The notes under the pieces: model-generated | The model's input: only the letters and a program-made list of their open reading frames with translations | Told to the model about the DNA's origin: nothing | The model's database searches: none | In this document: in pieces, positions 33,586-47,134 of the stretch | Layout of the letters: each line of letters begins with the position of its first letter | How positions within the stretch are numbered: the first letter of the stretch is position 1 | Source: Quillaja saponaria | Lineage: Eukaryota; Streptophyta; Magnoliopsida; Fabales; Quillajaceae | Length of the DNA: 64,000 nt | Direction of reading: 5' to 3' | Assembly: GCA_029379385.1 (NCBI GenBank) | Contig: CM055605.1 | Span: 11,133,001-11,197,000, forward strand | Position numbers and translations under genes: made by a program

Positions 33586-35120
33586 CAATGAACAGAGAAG
33601 TTAGCAACAAAGGTCTGCTTGTTACTCCATTTTCAAATTTTCCAAGCCACAATAGTGAACACAACAGGCTAAGAAATAAGCAAGTCAGAAAAGACTGCCT
33701 TAATAAGAAGCCAATCATCAAAATCTGCAATAAAAAAGTGGGAACTCAAGTCAGCAGGAATGATGTTAGCCCACATATTCAAAGCCTAAGGATAGTCTCT
33801 AATAGCTGGTAAGCAGTTTTCACAATAAAACCCACAAAGATCACACCTCATGGAGCCGGTGCAATGCCTCATCCACCTTGATTTGTTGATCATGAGTTTC
33901 TGATAACACAACAACCAAAGGAAATACTCATCTCTGGGAATAGTACTGGGATTTTCCAGCAGAACTTGGAAAGAGTAGAAAGAGAATCTTTAACAAGCAG
34001 TAGAGAAAGAACCATTCCTAGTATGGCCCATGACCAATAGAAAGACGAAGAGGCAAGGATAAAATTTGATTAATAATGACCTGAGGAAAATAGCATTGTA
34101 AGTCAGAAATTAACCACTCTCTATCCTGAACACAATCATTAACAGTCAACTTAAGAAGTTCATCAGGAATGGGATTAAGAGCAACATCAGAGAGAACCAA
34201 GTCATCAATACAAATATAAGTCAGGAATCTAATTTTAGAACTATCTCCAATCCTCCATTTAACCCCTAACTCAATAACCTCATTGCCCTTACATGATGCT
34301 CTTCCAGGTATTGGAGTTGTGGGACTTAACAGAGAAGAAACTCTGATCCTTAAGATATTTGTTAGAGACTACTTTGGACGACAAGTCATCTGGATTGCTA
34401 GTAAGTCTCCAACCCAACTTAACTAACATGACAAAGTCAGTATCACTAACTTTTTTAAGGCCAAGGCCACCAAAGTTCTTGGGAAGACACACCATAGAGG
34501 AATTCTGTCTGGATTATATCAATAAAATCACAGTCAGCCTTTGGAATCCCAATAGTCTGAATTGTATAAAAAGGAACAGTAGAAGAGGAAGCCTGGATAA
34601 GAGTACCTTCATTAGCTAAGGAGAGCTGAGACATTTTCCAACCAGCAAGTTTAACTTGAACTTTGTTACAAACCTCATGATAGGTAGCCTTAGTGACCCT
34701 ACTATGGATTAAAGGAACTCCTAGGTATTTACCTAGATGATCAGAAGTGATACAGACATGGGCATGTTTACCAATAGCTTGCTTGACATTAGGAGGAGTA
34801 TTAGCTAGCATAAAGAATGATTTTAGATTTGTCTCTATTGATATTATGGCTAGACAGGGTGCAGGATCTCTGAAGACAAGACCAAACAACCTCTACTTGT
34901 TTCACAGAAGCTTTAGTGAACAAGATCAAGTCATCAGAAAAAAGAGATGAGATATATTGGGCCATTCCTAGAAGCTTTTACAGGAATCCATACAGCATTG
35001 GAAACAGCCTTTTGGATGAAATGATTTAGCTTTTCCATAGACAACATAAACAAGTAAGGGGAGAGAGGATCTACTTACTTAAACCCTCTCTCTGGTTTAA
35101 AGCCCTGATTTTTCTCACCA
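33586..35120 (-). mobile_element. LINE (L1-type) reverse transcriptase C-terminal remnant
   Basis: Minus strand in order: VDPLSPYLFMLSMEKLNHFI (35075-35015, the DPLSPYLF motif); SFF/DDLILFTKASVKQ (about 34930, FADD box with a frameshift); SDHLGKYLGVPLIHSRVTKA (34745); KLAGWKMSQLSLANEGTLIQ (34655); LPKNFGGLGLKKVSDTDFVM then LGWRLTSNPDD (34490-34390). It ends with a zinc-binding relic around CDLCGFYCENC (33850). Several frameshifts and stops are present. The endonuclease and early RT are missing, so it is 5' truncated. Confidence 0.85.
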
Positions 35121-35596
35121 TTCCAAAGAACTTCTTTAGCTTTGTTTCCTGATTCTGTAATTGTTATGTGATTAGTTAGCTAAGCCATTATCATGTAGGT
35201 TAACTCTCATGTAACTTATATATATCTTGTCACATGTAACAAATAACATATCAGGACCCAACCAAGGTCATGACCGCCGAATGGAAGCTTGATAAGCACT
35301 AAGGCCTATTTAAATTCCATCTAGGCTTTAAATAAAATATCTCAATACATTCAAGAGCTACAACTCTCAGGTTAATACAAATTACAAAAAATTCAAATGT
35401 ACTGTGGAGCTAATTAGTTGTTTGTACAAGTAATAAAGATTTCAGAATACAAGATCGAGTGAACACGGTTAGAACAAGCTGTGCCTACCAAATCCAAAAG
35501 AAAGTAGCTTCCTCCGAGCTATAGGAATTGGTCTTGAACCAATCAACGGTCCAAAAGAAATAATTAATCAAAATAATGAGTCATAGACCCTGTGAA
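35121..35596. other. No gene recognised
   Basis: AT-rich sequence between the LINE fragment and the next LTR element. Nothing supported. Confidence 0.45.
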
Positions 35597-35601
35597 CAAA
35601 C

Positions 35602-36221
35602 TGCAATATAAACTTTTTTGAAACAATAAACACCTTTGAAATACCTGAGTTGAGTTAGAATTTCTCGTTCCTTAAGACTATATTTGCACCCTACTTGCAA
35701 TGAGTTATAGCAAATCAGCCTCTCAAGATAAAATAGGCTATTTTATATCGAAGGTTTCTATTAGATATAAACATAAACTATAACTTGAAAAGAGAAAGAA
35801 AGAGAAGAAGAAGAGATATCAAAAAGTGGGTTAACCATGTTACTTTTATAGGCTTTCCATGAAAGAACATTTTTATTCATATAAAAGTTAATATCCAAAA
35901 TAAAATGTCTTTTCATTTAATGAAAAAGTAATGATTTTTTTATTAAGACAAATAGCCATAAAAACCCTTATAGGTTTTCTATGAAAAGACATTCTTATTC
36001 ATAAAGAAGTTACTTTTATGAAACCAAGTGTCTTTTCACTTAATCAAAAAGTAATGACTTTTTGATTAAGTCACATTAACCGAACTTTCCTATTTTCAGC
36101 ACTTTAATAACTATTCATATAGAAGTTATTTTTATGAAAAGAAATATATTTTCATTTAAGCAAAAAGTAATGACTTTTGGATTTAGTCAAATTACTTAAA
36201 AACTATTGAAAATTCCTAACA
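35602..36221 (-). repeat. LTR (3') of LARD-like element
   Basis: Direct repeat partner of 38344-38932. Each LTR also holds internal repeats of AAAAAGTAATGACTTTT (three per LTR). Confidence 0.85.
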
Positions 36222-38343
36222 ATTTTCCCTAATTTTCAAAGTACTGAAACCACTTTGTAAGTGTCTCTTTCTCTTGTCACCATTGGTTGGTTGTGTAAGG
36301 TGTCCTTAGACTCGAATCTTTTCTAGTAATTATAAAATGTCAGAATCCAAAATGCCCTAAGACTTGAACTTTGTAATATTTAGATAACATCATATATGTT
36401 ACTCATCTATACAACTTCACAATTATAATTTCTACTTCCTGCACATTAATGGTCATGTGCTACATCTTAGGAATTTATATATGTCTTTGAGATAAGCTTT
36501 CTGATATCGCAGAAGCAGTCACACTTCTCACATATACATAGGTGAATCTATAAATGCAATGTATGATTTGCATTTTTCTCTTAGAACATAGATTCATTAA
36601 AGGTTAAACCTACCATATGTTTTTCTCCATACTAGCATGCATTTACTTTGAGTTGACATAAAGGTTCTTTAACTTTTATATTTGTAAAGAGCATAAACTG
36701 GTTTTAATTATGTGTTCGTTTCCATTTGAAACTAGAAGATTATGATTTTTCCTAATGGTCTAGTTGGTTTCCCACATAAATAACTTCTCATTTTAAAAAA
36801 GCTTTATAAAATCCATCTCCCGAAAGTCTTTCATATCACATCCTTGCCTAGGCAATTTGCAAAGGAATTTGTCAAATATTTTCCTTGACATTATAATAAA
36901 ACTTTCCTTTAATTTACTTTGGGATCATACTATCCCTATTGATATTTCTAATATCAATTCACCCTTGATAAAACCAATCAACTTGGTGAATTATTTTACT
37001 TTCATTTTAAAACATTGCCAATGATGTTTTCTAACATCAATATCAAGATTCTTATACTTGATTTTGGAACTTTTAGTAATTATATACTTCTTAGGTGAAC
37101 CAACATTGAAATACTATTTTTTAAAGAAATTTGTATTTATCTTCAATGTTTAGATTATGTTAATTGTAACACTTAGGATCACCGTTACAATAACATTAAC
37201 ATCACCTTACCGAGTGAGATTTTAAATCCTCTTGTCACATTGATATCATATATTTGTTATATAAAATTGCACAAATATTGATTTCAAAACAATATTTCCA
37301 TTGTACAATTTTCAAATAACATTCTTTTCAACCCCACTTTTTGAACTATTTCAAAAATCCATGGAGTATATGAATAAATTCATATCCATACTCTAATATA
37401 CCAAGTATCAATTCAATACACATACAATATCGAATTAAAAAAAAATATCCACTTAATTTTAATCAAGAAAAATTCTCCAAACTGGTATTACAACTAGTAC
37501 ATCTTAAAGTAAAATAACCAAGAAATAACTATTTCTCTTTATTATACCTTCAAGAATTTTTTCAAGAAAAATTATGCCCTTGATGTATAATAAAACTAGA
37601 AATTTATGATAATTCCCCATTTATTTTATACATCAAAACTTGATATACAAATTCAAAATTGAATTTAATCATACGAAAATATTCTTAAATATATACCACA
37701 TATAAAATTATATTTCATGAATTTAATTTTCACGAAATAAACTATTGTTCAAACCATGGTGCTAGTATTAGACTTGTACTTGCCTAAGTCCAATTAATTC
37801 ACTAGTCCATATCCTTTATATAATAAAGAACATATAACATATTTTAACAAAAGAATTGTTCCATTTCTTCGCCTTTAGAAGAAAATAATCTTTGTATTGA
37901 AATCATATTCTAATCTTTATCACTTTTCAATACATAAACTTAAACATCAAAATTTATATATTATGTCTAACATGCAACCATATTTTCATACTAGAAAATT
38001 TCAACAGTCACAAAATTATTATTGATTTTCCATGTCCATGTATTTTACCATATACATATAAACCATAATTCATTTTCCATATGTACTTTCACCGTATAAA
38101 TATGAAAATCAATTAACAACTTAAAAGATTAAAGTAGAACGTAATACCTGATTCTCCACGAAAAGATCTTAATCAGATATATTATAACTTTTCCTTCTCT
38201 TTGTTAATCTACAAAAATGGCATTTGTTCCCCCATTTCATCATTTGATCTCTACTAACCATTAACTTGTCAATTTCATCACATCATTGACTATAGGCATT
38301 TGGACTTGTGTCTTCCATTGTTACACAAATATAGTCTTAAGCT

Positions 38344-38932
38344 TGTAATATAAAAAAATTACTAAATTAATAAACACCTTTGAAGTGCTCGAGTCGAGTT
38401 AATTAGAATTTCTCTTTCCTGAAGACTATATTTGCACCTTACTCACAGACTCTTTTATATCAAATATTGCTATTAGATATAAATAGAAACTATAACTTGA
38501 AAATAGAAAGAAAGAAAAGAAGAAGATATATCAAAAAGTGGGTTAACCATGTTACTTTTATAGGCTTTCTATGAAAGGACATTTCTATTCATATGGAAGT
38601 TAATATCCAAAAGAAAATGTCTTTTAATTTGATCAAAAAGTAATGACTTTTTGATTAAGTTAAATAGTCATAAAAACCCTTATAGGTTTTCCATGAAAAG
38701 GCATTCTTGTTCATAAAGAAGTTACTTTTATGAAACCAAGTATCTTTTCACTTAAACAAAAAGTAATGACTTTTTGATTAAGTTACATTAACCAAACTTT
38801 CTTATTCTCAACACTTTAATAACTATTCATATAGAAGTTATTTTCTGAAAGGAAATGTATTTTTATTTAAGCAAAAAGTAATGACTCTTGGATTAAGTCA
38901 AATTACTTTAAAACTATTGAAAATTCCTAACA
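38344..38932 (-). repeat. LTR (5') of LARD-like element
   Basis: Direct repeat partner of 35602-36221, about 30 bp shorter through small deletions. Confidence 0.85.
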
Positions 38933-38937
38933 CAAAC

Positions 38938-40742
38938 AACCTACAACACAACATAAGTGGGACAAGCATAAGGAACAAGCTTTTATGAAGTGTAAAACAT
39001 TTTAAACAAATGAATATTACATACTCACATGATGCTAATATAATTTTAAGGAAAGTACTGTTTATAAAATGTTTTAAGGTCAAAAAAATTAGTTTCGTTT
39101 TATCAAAAATCTACCCATAAGAGTATATAAATAAGACAGTGATTTACAAAAAAAAATAGTTATCTTGTAATTTAGAGATAAAATTATAACATAGAGTTAA
39201 GTGGAGCATTCCAAGGCAAAATATTATAACGAACCGATGGATCTAAACTTAAATGTTAGCATTAGCTCTGCTGACTAGGCCTTTATATCCATGTCGCTCT
39301 ATATGGCCCAAACATCTAATCCATGTGTCTGGACTAACACGGGGCTAGCAATATCCCTGCTAGGTAGGGTTGAACCAATGTGCACCAAGACTAACATCAC
39401 CATTTTTAGTTACGATATTCTAACAAGTTTTCTCCTAAAAAGAACATATCCGATACAAGTTCTAATTGTCCATATCACTTTCCAACAATACCAACTCTCA
39501 ATACAAAACATCTAACAAATAAGCACTTAATAATCTGTCACAATCCATAATATTAAACAAAACAATTTTCATCATTTGTCGAATACGCCACTTAACAAGT
39601 GAGTCAAATAATCAAATAATTCAAAGATCATAAATGTTAATCAATGTATCATGATAAATCACCAGTTTAACTCAAGTTTCCATAGCACTCTTCAAGCAAA
39701 AGGAATAAGTTGAAAAGACTATCCCACGAATCCCTAAACTCTACATTATGATTTATGTGACATAAATCATAATGTATTTTTTCATTTTGTAGAAAATATG
39801 AATGCGTGAGAGATGTTTGAAAATTAAAAGTGTCATAGTGAGCATTATCAACTCACAAATCACATTAAACCAAGTGATTTCAAACCAACAATTACATGGT
39901 TCCAAGAAGAGACTTAGAAGAATCTAAAATGATATCAACAAAATCAAATACTCAACTAATATAATTTACATACAAGTACTTAAAATTAATTCTAAGTACT
40001 AAACTTTCTTTCTTATACCAAACTAGTTGACTAACCAGCTTGTCATTTTAAGAGACTTGAAAATTTCTACTATTATTCTAGTGAGTCTAATTAAAAAATT
40101 ACTGCTTTATATAAGTTAGAACCAATATGTCAAGATTATTCAAGGTTTCCAAAATTATAAAAATACGAGGGCCTCTTGTTTTTTACATTACAATTTAAAT
40201 TCTCTAATATAAGCATTAAAGCTAAATTAACAAAACTACTATTCACAATATTTGGAAATAGTGAGATCTAACAACCTTAATGAAATAATCCTAGAGTCAA
40301 AATTAGATTCAAAATAAACTTCTAAAGTGTTATAAAAAATAAAAATCCCTAAAGTAATTGTCAAGATAAACTTCAAAAACTAGCATCCAAACTTGAATAT
40401 GAATATATTTACTAGAAGATATATGATATAGGAATATACAAGAAATTAGTAGGATGCCCACTTACCTAAGTGAGCTTTAGAGTAGAAAAAGACCCAAAAC
40501 CACCAAATCTAAGATGTTGCAATTACCTATTTCATAGGCTGAAATTTTGGATAGTTTATCATTTCATTGGTAAATAAACATGAGGAATATGGTGGGAAAG
40601 ATTAGGAAAATGATTGGCAAAAAAAAAAAGAATGAAATTCTTCAGTTGGATAGTAAGAAATTTGAAAGAAAATGGAGTGGCGAAGAAGAGTTGAGTCCCT
40701 CCTTTTCACTGGTCTAAAAATGGCGACACACCAAGTGAAGAG
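38938..40742. other. No gene recognised
   Basis: AT-rich. The stretch 39270-39420 is less AT-rich, with a 74-codon open frame of no known family. It may belong to an old LTR, but no repeat partner lies in the window. Confidence 0.4.
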
Positions 40743-40750
40743 AGCTATAG

Positions 40751-41177
40751 CTAGGGTGGCAACAAGCCGAGCTAACTCATGAACAACTAGTGAACTATTA
40801 GTTAAGGACTCAGATTGAGCTCGGCTCGTTTAGATCTTAAGTTTTATTTTAAGCTCGTTTAGTAAAATGAGTCAAGCTCAATCTTTTCAAAGTTCAGCTC
40901 GTAAGTTTGTGAGCCAACTCTTTTAATATTATCTAATAAATTTTTTTATTTGTGTAAAAATTTATAATAAATCTATTTATATACAAAAAACTAATATAAG
41001 TTATAACTTGGTTTGATGCTAAGTTATAAAAATAGTTACCAAGTAAATCTTGAGTTCAAGTCTTATTAACTACAAATATTTTTAGAATTTCAAAAAACCT
41101 TCAAGAGCTCTTAACGAGTTGAGCTTGAGCTTGGCTTTGGTGCTAACTTGGCTCAAGCTCGGCTCGTTGTAACCCCT
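40751..41177. mobile_element. hAT-type MITE with 8-bp target duplication
   Basis: Ends are inverted: CTAGGGTGGCAACAAGCCGAGC on the left and its imperfect complement GCTCGGCTCGTTGTAACCCC on the right. AGCTATAG occurs directly at 40743-40750 and 41178-41185. Size 427 bp and an 8-bp duplication fit a non-autonomous hAT element. It has no coding. Confidence 0.75.
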
Positions 41178-41185
41178 AGCTATAG

Positions 41186-42333
41186 ATCTTAGGTGAAGAA
41201 TGAGAAGGGATAAATGGGGCAATATGATAAATTGCCCTCCTTTTTGTTTTTGTCTTTTTGTGTTGCTTTCTTCTTATTATTATTTTTTAATGTGTTATTT
41301 ACATAAGCTCTAATATAAATAAATTATTTTATATTTTCTTATATATGAAAATAATTTCCATTCATATACTTTGTAGAAATATTTGCGGAGTGAGAAAAAA
41401 TAAATATTTCTCTATTAATTAGACCTTGTAAATTAAAAATATATTAATAAGAGAAGAATTGCTATTTCAGTTTTGTAATTTGTTTTGTTTCTGTTACTTT
41501 TTATCAATAGATATATATAGATATAATATAATACAATATAGCATATATTAATGAACTATTATATTTTTAATATATTATGACCTTGCCTAATTAACTGGTG
41601 TTCTTATTACAAGACTAAAAATTTAGTATATTACTAATGAAACGAGGTAAGGATCATCACATAATCAATTCAATCAAATTAATATACACTTTTGATTCAA
41701 CTTAACTAATATATTTATCCAATCTAATTGTCTTAGATTTTATGTGACTATTCGAGATGTGTCATTTTTAGTTCGGATCATGGTTCAAAACCATCTATAC
41801 ATAAGCATAAAACCATGTGTTCGTCTAAGAAAAATATATAAGATGAGTTTAGTTGAGTTGAATTATTTTGAGCGTAAATTAATCAAGTTGGATTTTACCT
41901 ACTTCAAATTGAATTATTTTCAGCTAAATTCAGACTTTGATAAATTCAGATTAGATTGGTTTTGGGATTCAGATTAGAGTGGTTTTGGGACTGATCCAAT
42001 CGCGATCTAATCCTTTGCCACACCTATAATGAATACACTATAGGTTTTTGGAGAAAGAGGGAAGGGGATATTGTACATCGGGGTGGGGGGTTTTTCCCTT
42101 ATTTAAGCTTACCTTGCTGCTGCTCGAAGAACATATTCCTTTTATAAAAAAACTTTTTTCTTACTGAAATAGGTTTTAAATATGTCTTTCATGCATACGG
42201 AGATATTTATATATGAACCCAAAATAAACACCAAAATTTCTAAATTCATCAAGGGAGCGAGTGCAACCTTTCAGGACTTGTTTGCTTATTTCCAAAAATA
42301 GTTTTTTAATCATGAGATTGTTTCCATGTGCAC
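41186..42333. other. No gene recognised
   Basis: AT-rich spacer. The open frame 41744-41977 has no family resemblance. Confidence 0.45.
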
Positions 42334-44880
42334 AGGGACGGACCCACATGAGGCCAGCGCAGAACCGGGCGAAGATTTTTGAAAAAAAGAAAAAAGAAAA
42401 AATTACTTATAGGTAGTTCATACATATAGCCCAAAGATTATATCGGGTCCTCCTATATCCTAAACCCAACTAAACAAATTATTATTTTTTCTTTGCTAAA
42501 AAAAAAAGATAGCGTCTTATGCTAAATTGGCACCTTGATAAAAGCAAAAACACAATTACACAAAAGAAATTTTGAGTTCCTTTTGAATTTTATGTCCTAT
42601 TTTTCTTTTTTGTTCCCTCCTCGTTTCCTTCTTCTTTGAACTACGATGTTGATACAACAAGTCTTGCCGTCGAGGTTACCGTCAGTGGGTGCTCCGGCCT
42701 CCGGGTGACTTGAATCAGATTTCATCTGCCTAGTAAGTTGTCTCCATTTGTAATCTACTATGGTTTAGATTATTTTTCATTTGAGGTTTTATTGTGTTTT
42801 GACGCAACTTCCATTATGATTTTTATTGACCCAAATAAGTTGTTTTTAAAAGCTGAAATAAGTAGAAAAAAAAAGCTGTAAGAACTCATTAAAACCAATC
42901 CCTTTAGCTACAAATATAAACCAAATAATTTTATGAATATGAATTGTTTAGCTTCTTCATCTGAATAATATCATTATTAAATATGCTTCAAATGCCCCTA
43001 TTTTATTTGTTCAGTTAAAGAAAATTATCTGAACTTTTAGAATGAGCTTATGATGAATGCTTTATTACATCTTATTTTGAGATCTACATCTCATTGATGA
43101 TTTTCTCTTTGTAGAAATGATGAATAAACTTATAATCAATCATTAAAATTTGAAAACATGCTTATCAAAACATACACCTTTTTTTCTAAAAATCTTGATT
43201 AGTCTTTCTTTTCTTTTCTCCCCATGAGTTCTTAATTGGATTTGTTGTTTTCTACATTTTAATTAAACCAGCCATTGATTGGATTTTTTTATTATTTATT
43301 ATTTTTATAATTAAATGTTTTCCTTCTATATAAGGGTGAAATCAGGAAATTGAAAATTATTTGTTCATTTTTTAAGAAGAAAAATCGTGAAAAATCTAGA
43401 AAGCAATATTGAGACTCGGACTCCACATATCATCTACTTTGCTACAATATCCATCATTTATTATGGTTTCAACTTATGAAGCTTGCCCTTCTAAGATTCC
43501 TATAATTGAGACCGAAGAAGAAACTAATAATTGCTTTTTGGAATGAGATCTTGGAATTTGAAGGAAAAAAATAATTACGATATCAATGAGTGTGATCAAA
43601 TTCAAAAAGCATATCTTATACTTCGTCCATATCAACCTATTCTTGATGAGTATCCAACAAGATATTTTAATGGTCATCTTAGGCATTTTCAGGTGAATTG
43701 GTACAAACATTTTTGGTTAGAATATTTACCAGAAAAAAGATGCTATTTTTTGTTTGTTATTTTTCTTTTTAGCAAGAAAAGTGAGCATCCTAGGTTTGAA
43801 ACATTTACTGTGAGTGGCTTTAATACTTGTATAAGAGTGGGTGGGAAGGAATGTACATTGTTTGCCTATGAGGACATTTAACCAAAAATTACTTTCCTTA
43901 TATAGCTCTAAGGAAATGCAAAGATTTGAAGAAAATGGGTCCACATATCGAGATAACAATTGATAAGCAAAAATATGAACAAATATTAGCTAATACACTA
44001 TCTCTCAAGACTTTCATTGATGTTGTATAGTGGTTAGCATTTCAATCATGCATATTTAGATGTCATGATGAGAATGGATGTTCTAAAAATAGAGAGAATT
44101 TTATTGAATTAATCAAATATGATGCCGGTTTTTGTAAGAATGTTGAAGATGTTGTCCTAGTTAATGCTCCAAAAAATGCAATATATATTCCTCTAAAAAT
44201 ACAAAATGAGATTTTAGAGATTATTTCCAATAAAATCCAAAAGGCAATTCATGATGAATTAGATGATTCAAGATTTTGTATTTTAGTTGATGAAACTCTT
44301 GATGAATCATTAAAAGAGCAAATGGCAATTGTTTTGAGATTTGACGACAATGGCAGTTTTTGTGAGAGAGCAATTCTTTGATCTTGTTATGTCAAACTAC
44401 AACATTGATTGTGAAAAATAAAATATCTAATGTCCTTTCTCATCATAGCCTTAATGTAGCAAGTTTTCGTGGCTAATTGGGTATGATGGAGCTAGTATAT
44501 TTTCGGTGAGTTTAAAGAGCTATGTACAAGTTCTATTTCTCAATAATTGTTCACAAGCTTATTTTATTAATTTGTTCGTTCATTTGCTTCAAAATTAATT
44601 AGTATTGGCTGGAGCAGTTAAAGATGTGATCATTGTATGAAACTTGTTGTCTATGCCTAGTACTGTAATTGTGAATATTGCTTGTGTTTCTTCTAAATGT
44701 GTTGATGAATTACAAGCACTTCTTGCAGCAAATATACCCGAAATGATTGCTAGAAAGAAAGTTGAAATGGGTAAATGAGCTAATCAGCTTCCATCTTTAT
44801 AATGTGCCGAAGATCCCCGTTGGAGTTCCCACTTAAATTCTATTTGAAGTTTAAATATTGAAGTTATTTTATGCAACAAG
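42334..44880 (+). mobile_element. hAT transposase relic (TTF-type zinc finger / DUF4371)
   Basis: A terminal-repeat-like CAGGGACGGACCCA starts at 42334. From 43464 a frame MVSTYEACPSKIPIIE leads, through two TGA stops, into IQKAYLILRPYQPILDEYP, then HFQVNWYKHFWLEYLPEKRC and FTVSGFNTCIRVGGKECTLF: the TTF zinc-finger domain. From 44040 QSCIFRCHDENGCSKNRENF, EILEIISNKIQKAIHDELDD and SRFCILVDETLDESLKEQM follow the DUF4371 part with its LVDE motif. Later pieces near 44480-44830 (GYDGAS, PEMIARKKVEMGK, EDPRW) are frameshifted. The C-terminal dimerisation domain and the right terminus were not found. Confidence 0.8.
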
Positions 44881-47080
44881 TATTGTTTTTCTATTAACTA
44901 AAAGTTGTTAATCACTAAAATAAGGGTTGTTATTTGTGAGCACACAATATATTCTTATTTTACAGCTTCCAATCATACTTGGTCCAATTGTATAAGACTC
45001 CTAAACACTCATTTCAGTTCAAACTAGAATATGATGGGTTTGTAAAAAATGTATAAGTTTCATAATATTAGTATACTCCAATATCCCACTTTCATTCGAC
45101 ACAGACCACGATTTCTTGATAAAAGATATCTTTTGAAACTATAGTTTCACATTTTGAAATAGTATTAGAGACCTGAAACACACTTACATATGTTGCAGAA
45201 ATAACTATTCTCGCCAAAATTTTGGCATGATGCATTCATAGGCATGGCAATAATATGATGCTAGAGTAATCATGGAAATAAAATGATGGTCGAACCAAAT
45301 CAAGGTAGCTAGAAGAATTAGGAATTGCATGCTCAAACCTACTACTACTACTGCAGATAATATACATTTCTTACAGAATTTATATCTCTTCATATAAAAG
45401 CAATGAACCAACGATTTATTCCTCAGACAGGTTTTTAATAGTTAAGCTACATGAATTGGCTTGAAGAGCCATTATATATAAGGCAATCACTTAAGTGGTT
45501 TACTTTCAATTAAAAAACTCAAACAAAAGTTCTTACTTTAGTTAATTTTTCATATACAAAAAGGATTTTTCTAATGGGATTTTTTTTATGGGTGTCCTTA
45601 GGATATTTGTTAAGATGATAAATATATAAATTTGTATCATTTATTAGAATAGTTGACCATGATTTCAGTGTTGTGTAATAAATAATTTATTAATTTTGAA
45701 ATGTTTCAAATCTCAAAGATCATATTTATTGCATTTTATCAAATGTCCGCAGGACTTTTTTTTGAAAAATCTTACAACAAAAGTAAAAATAAAATTTCGG
45801 AAGACACGAAGCAAATCATGAATTTCCTTTATTTCTAGTATCCAATTAACTCAATACTTTATTTTCTTCCACGCAGCCATTGAAGACTTTTTTTTTTCAT
45901 GCTTTGACATGGGTTGGCCAAACCATAACAAAATCGTCTTATACTTGTTGCTGTTCAAAAACCTTGTGCCACTGACCACGGACCACGGACCACGGACCAC
46001 TGACCACTGACAAAAAGGACAATTAAGATGGTTCCCTGATGCTAATGCAAATGGACATAAGAAGACAACCAACAAGATAGAGAGGACTTAAAATTTGACC
46101 CTGCTATTAAAGAATTGGAACACGCTTCCTTGTACAATAATAATTAAAACAAGCAGCCAAGACAAACAGTAAGGAGAAAATAATTACACATTTGTTATGT
46201 ATGGTGTGATTTGAATATGAAATTATTAGGTCACAATACCTTCATTTTATCCAGTTAACTAAGACTTCCATCTTAATTATATTTGTTTCTTGACTTTTTT
46301 TAAATATATATATATACACATATACGTAGCCCATAATATAATCATTCCTAATAATTAATAAAATTTTGAGAATTCATGGTTGTGCCAAGGCTTATATATA
46401 ATAACCCCTAATACCTAATAATTAATAACTTTTTAACAATTAATAATTTTTTAAGAAATTTTCTTTAGAATATTAATTATTAGAATGTTCAATTTTGTTA
46501 CAAGCTTATAAAATATATTCTATGTAATGTACAAGTTCTATTATTTGAAAAAATCTGAAGATAGCCAAACAAATGTAAATACAAAAGAGATGTTATTGAC
46601 ACTTCACACTGCTATACAAAAACAGAAGATTTTAACACAAAATTTCTTTTCAATTGTTTTTTTATTGAAAAAAAAAAGGAAAAAAAATACGACTTGTGAG
46701 AAAGTCCAAAAATAGCAAGAATCGTTTGCTCAAAAGATATTATAAATTTTTTAAAACCTTATGCTGCTATATTATATGAAATTTATGTTATGAACAAGAC
46801 AAATTGAAAAAAATAATAATAATTTGGCATTGAAAAATAGAAAAATATTTATAATTAATATTCTCTAATAATTAAGTAATTTTATTCTCACCATTAAAAT
46901 TAATTATAGAGAGCTTATTGTATATAGAAACATGCTAATTTATTTATAGTAAAATGTGGATATATATTTTTTCAAACTAACTAAATCAGATTTAATGACT
47001 TTATAGTAAAAACAGAAGAAAAGAAAAAAAAAAAAAAATCTTGATTGACTGAGAAGACTTGGCCTTAATTATCTCTCCAA
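44881..47080. other. Intergenic, no gene recognised
   Basis: AT-rich with poly-A and poly-T tracts. It holds the small 7-8-mer tandem array at 45967-46011. Open frames here are short or low complexity. Confidence 0.5.
45967..46011. repeat. Tandem GACCACNG array
   Basis: Six copies of a GACCACGG/GACCACT unit, 7-8 bp each. Confidence 0.85.
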
Positions 47081-47092
47081 ATTATAAATATA
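47081..47092 (+). promoter_or_regulatory. TATA box of the proline-rich protein gene
   Basis: ATTATAAATATA lies about 50 bases upstream of the ATG at 47135. Confidence 0.55.
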
Positions 47093-47134
47093 CATCTATA
47101 ATATTCAAATACATCAAACCCCAGGGTTAAGAAG

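Larger units (their letters stand above)
35602..38932 (-). mobile_element. Complete LTR element with coding-free interior (LARD-like)
   Basis: LTRs 35602-36221 (620 bp) and 38344-38932 (589 bp) share long blocks such as AAAAAGTGGGTTAACCATGT and end AATTCCTAACA. Target duplication CAAAC lies at 35597-35601 and 38933-38937. The 2.1 kb interior has no frame longer than a few dozen codons and no gag or pol motif. A purine-rich tract (minus strand AAATTAGGGAAAAT) next to the 36221 end suggests minus orientation. No convincing primer binding site was found. Confidence 0.85.

Noticed and set aside
34359..34619. 86-codon plus-strand frame
   Set aside because: Antisense of the LINE reverse transcriptase C-terminal region.
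39535..39560. TGTCACAATCC as the start of another solo LTR
   Set aside because: No matching end or target duplication could be located.
45851..46075. 74-codon minus-strand frame with WSVVRGP repeats
   Set aside because: Produced by the GACCACGG tandem array; low complexity.
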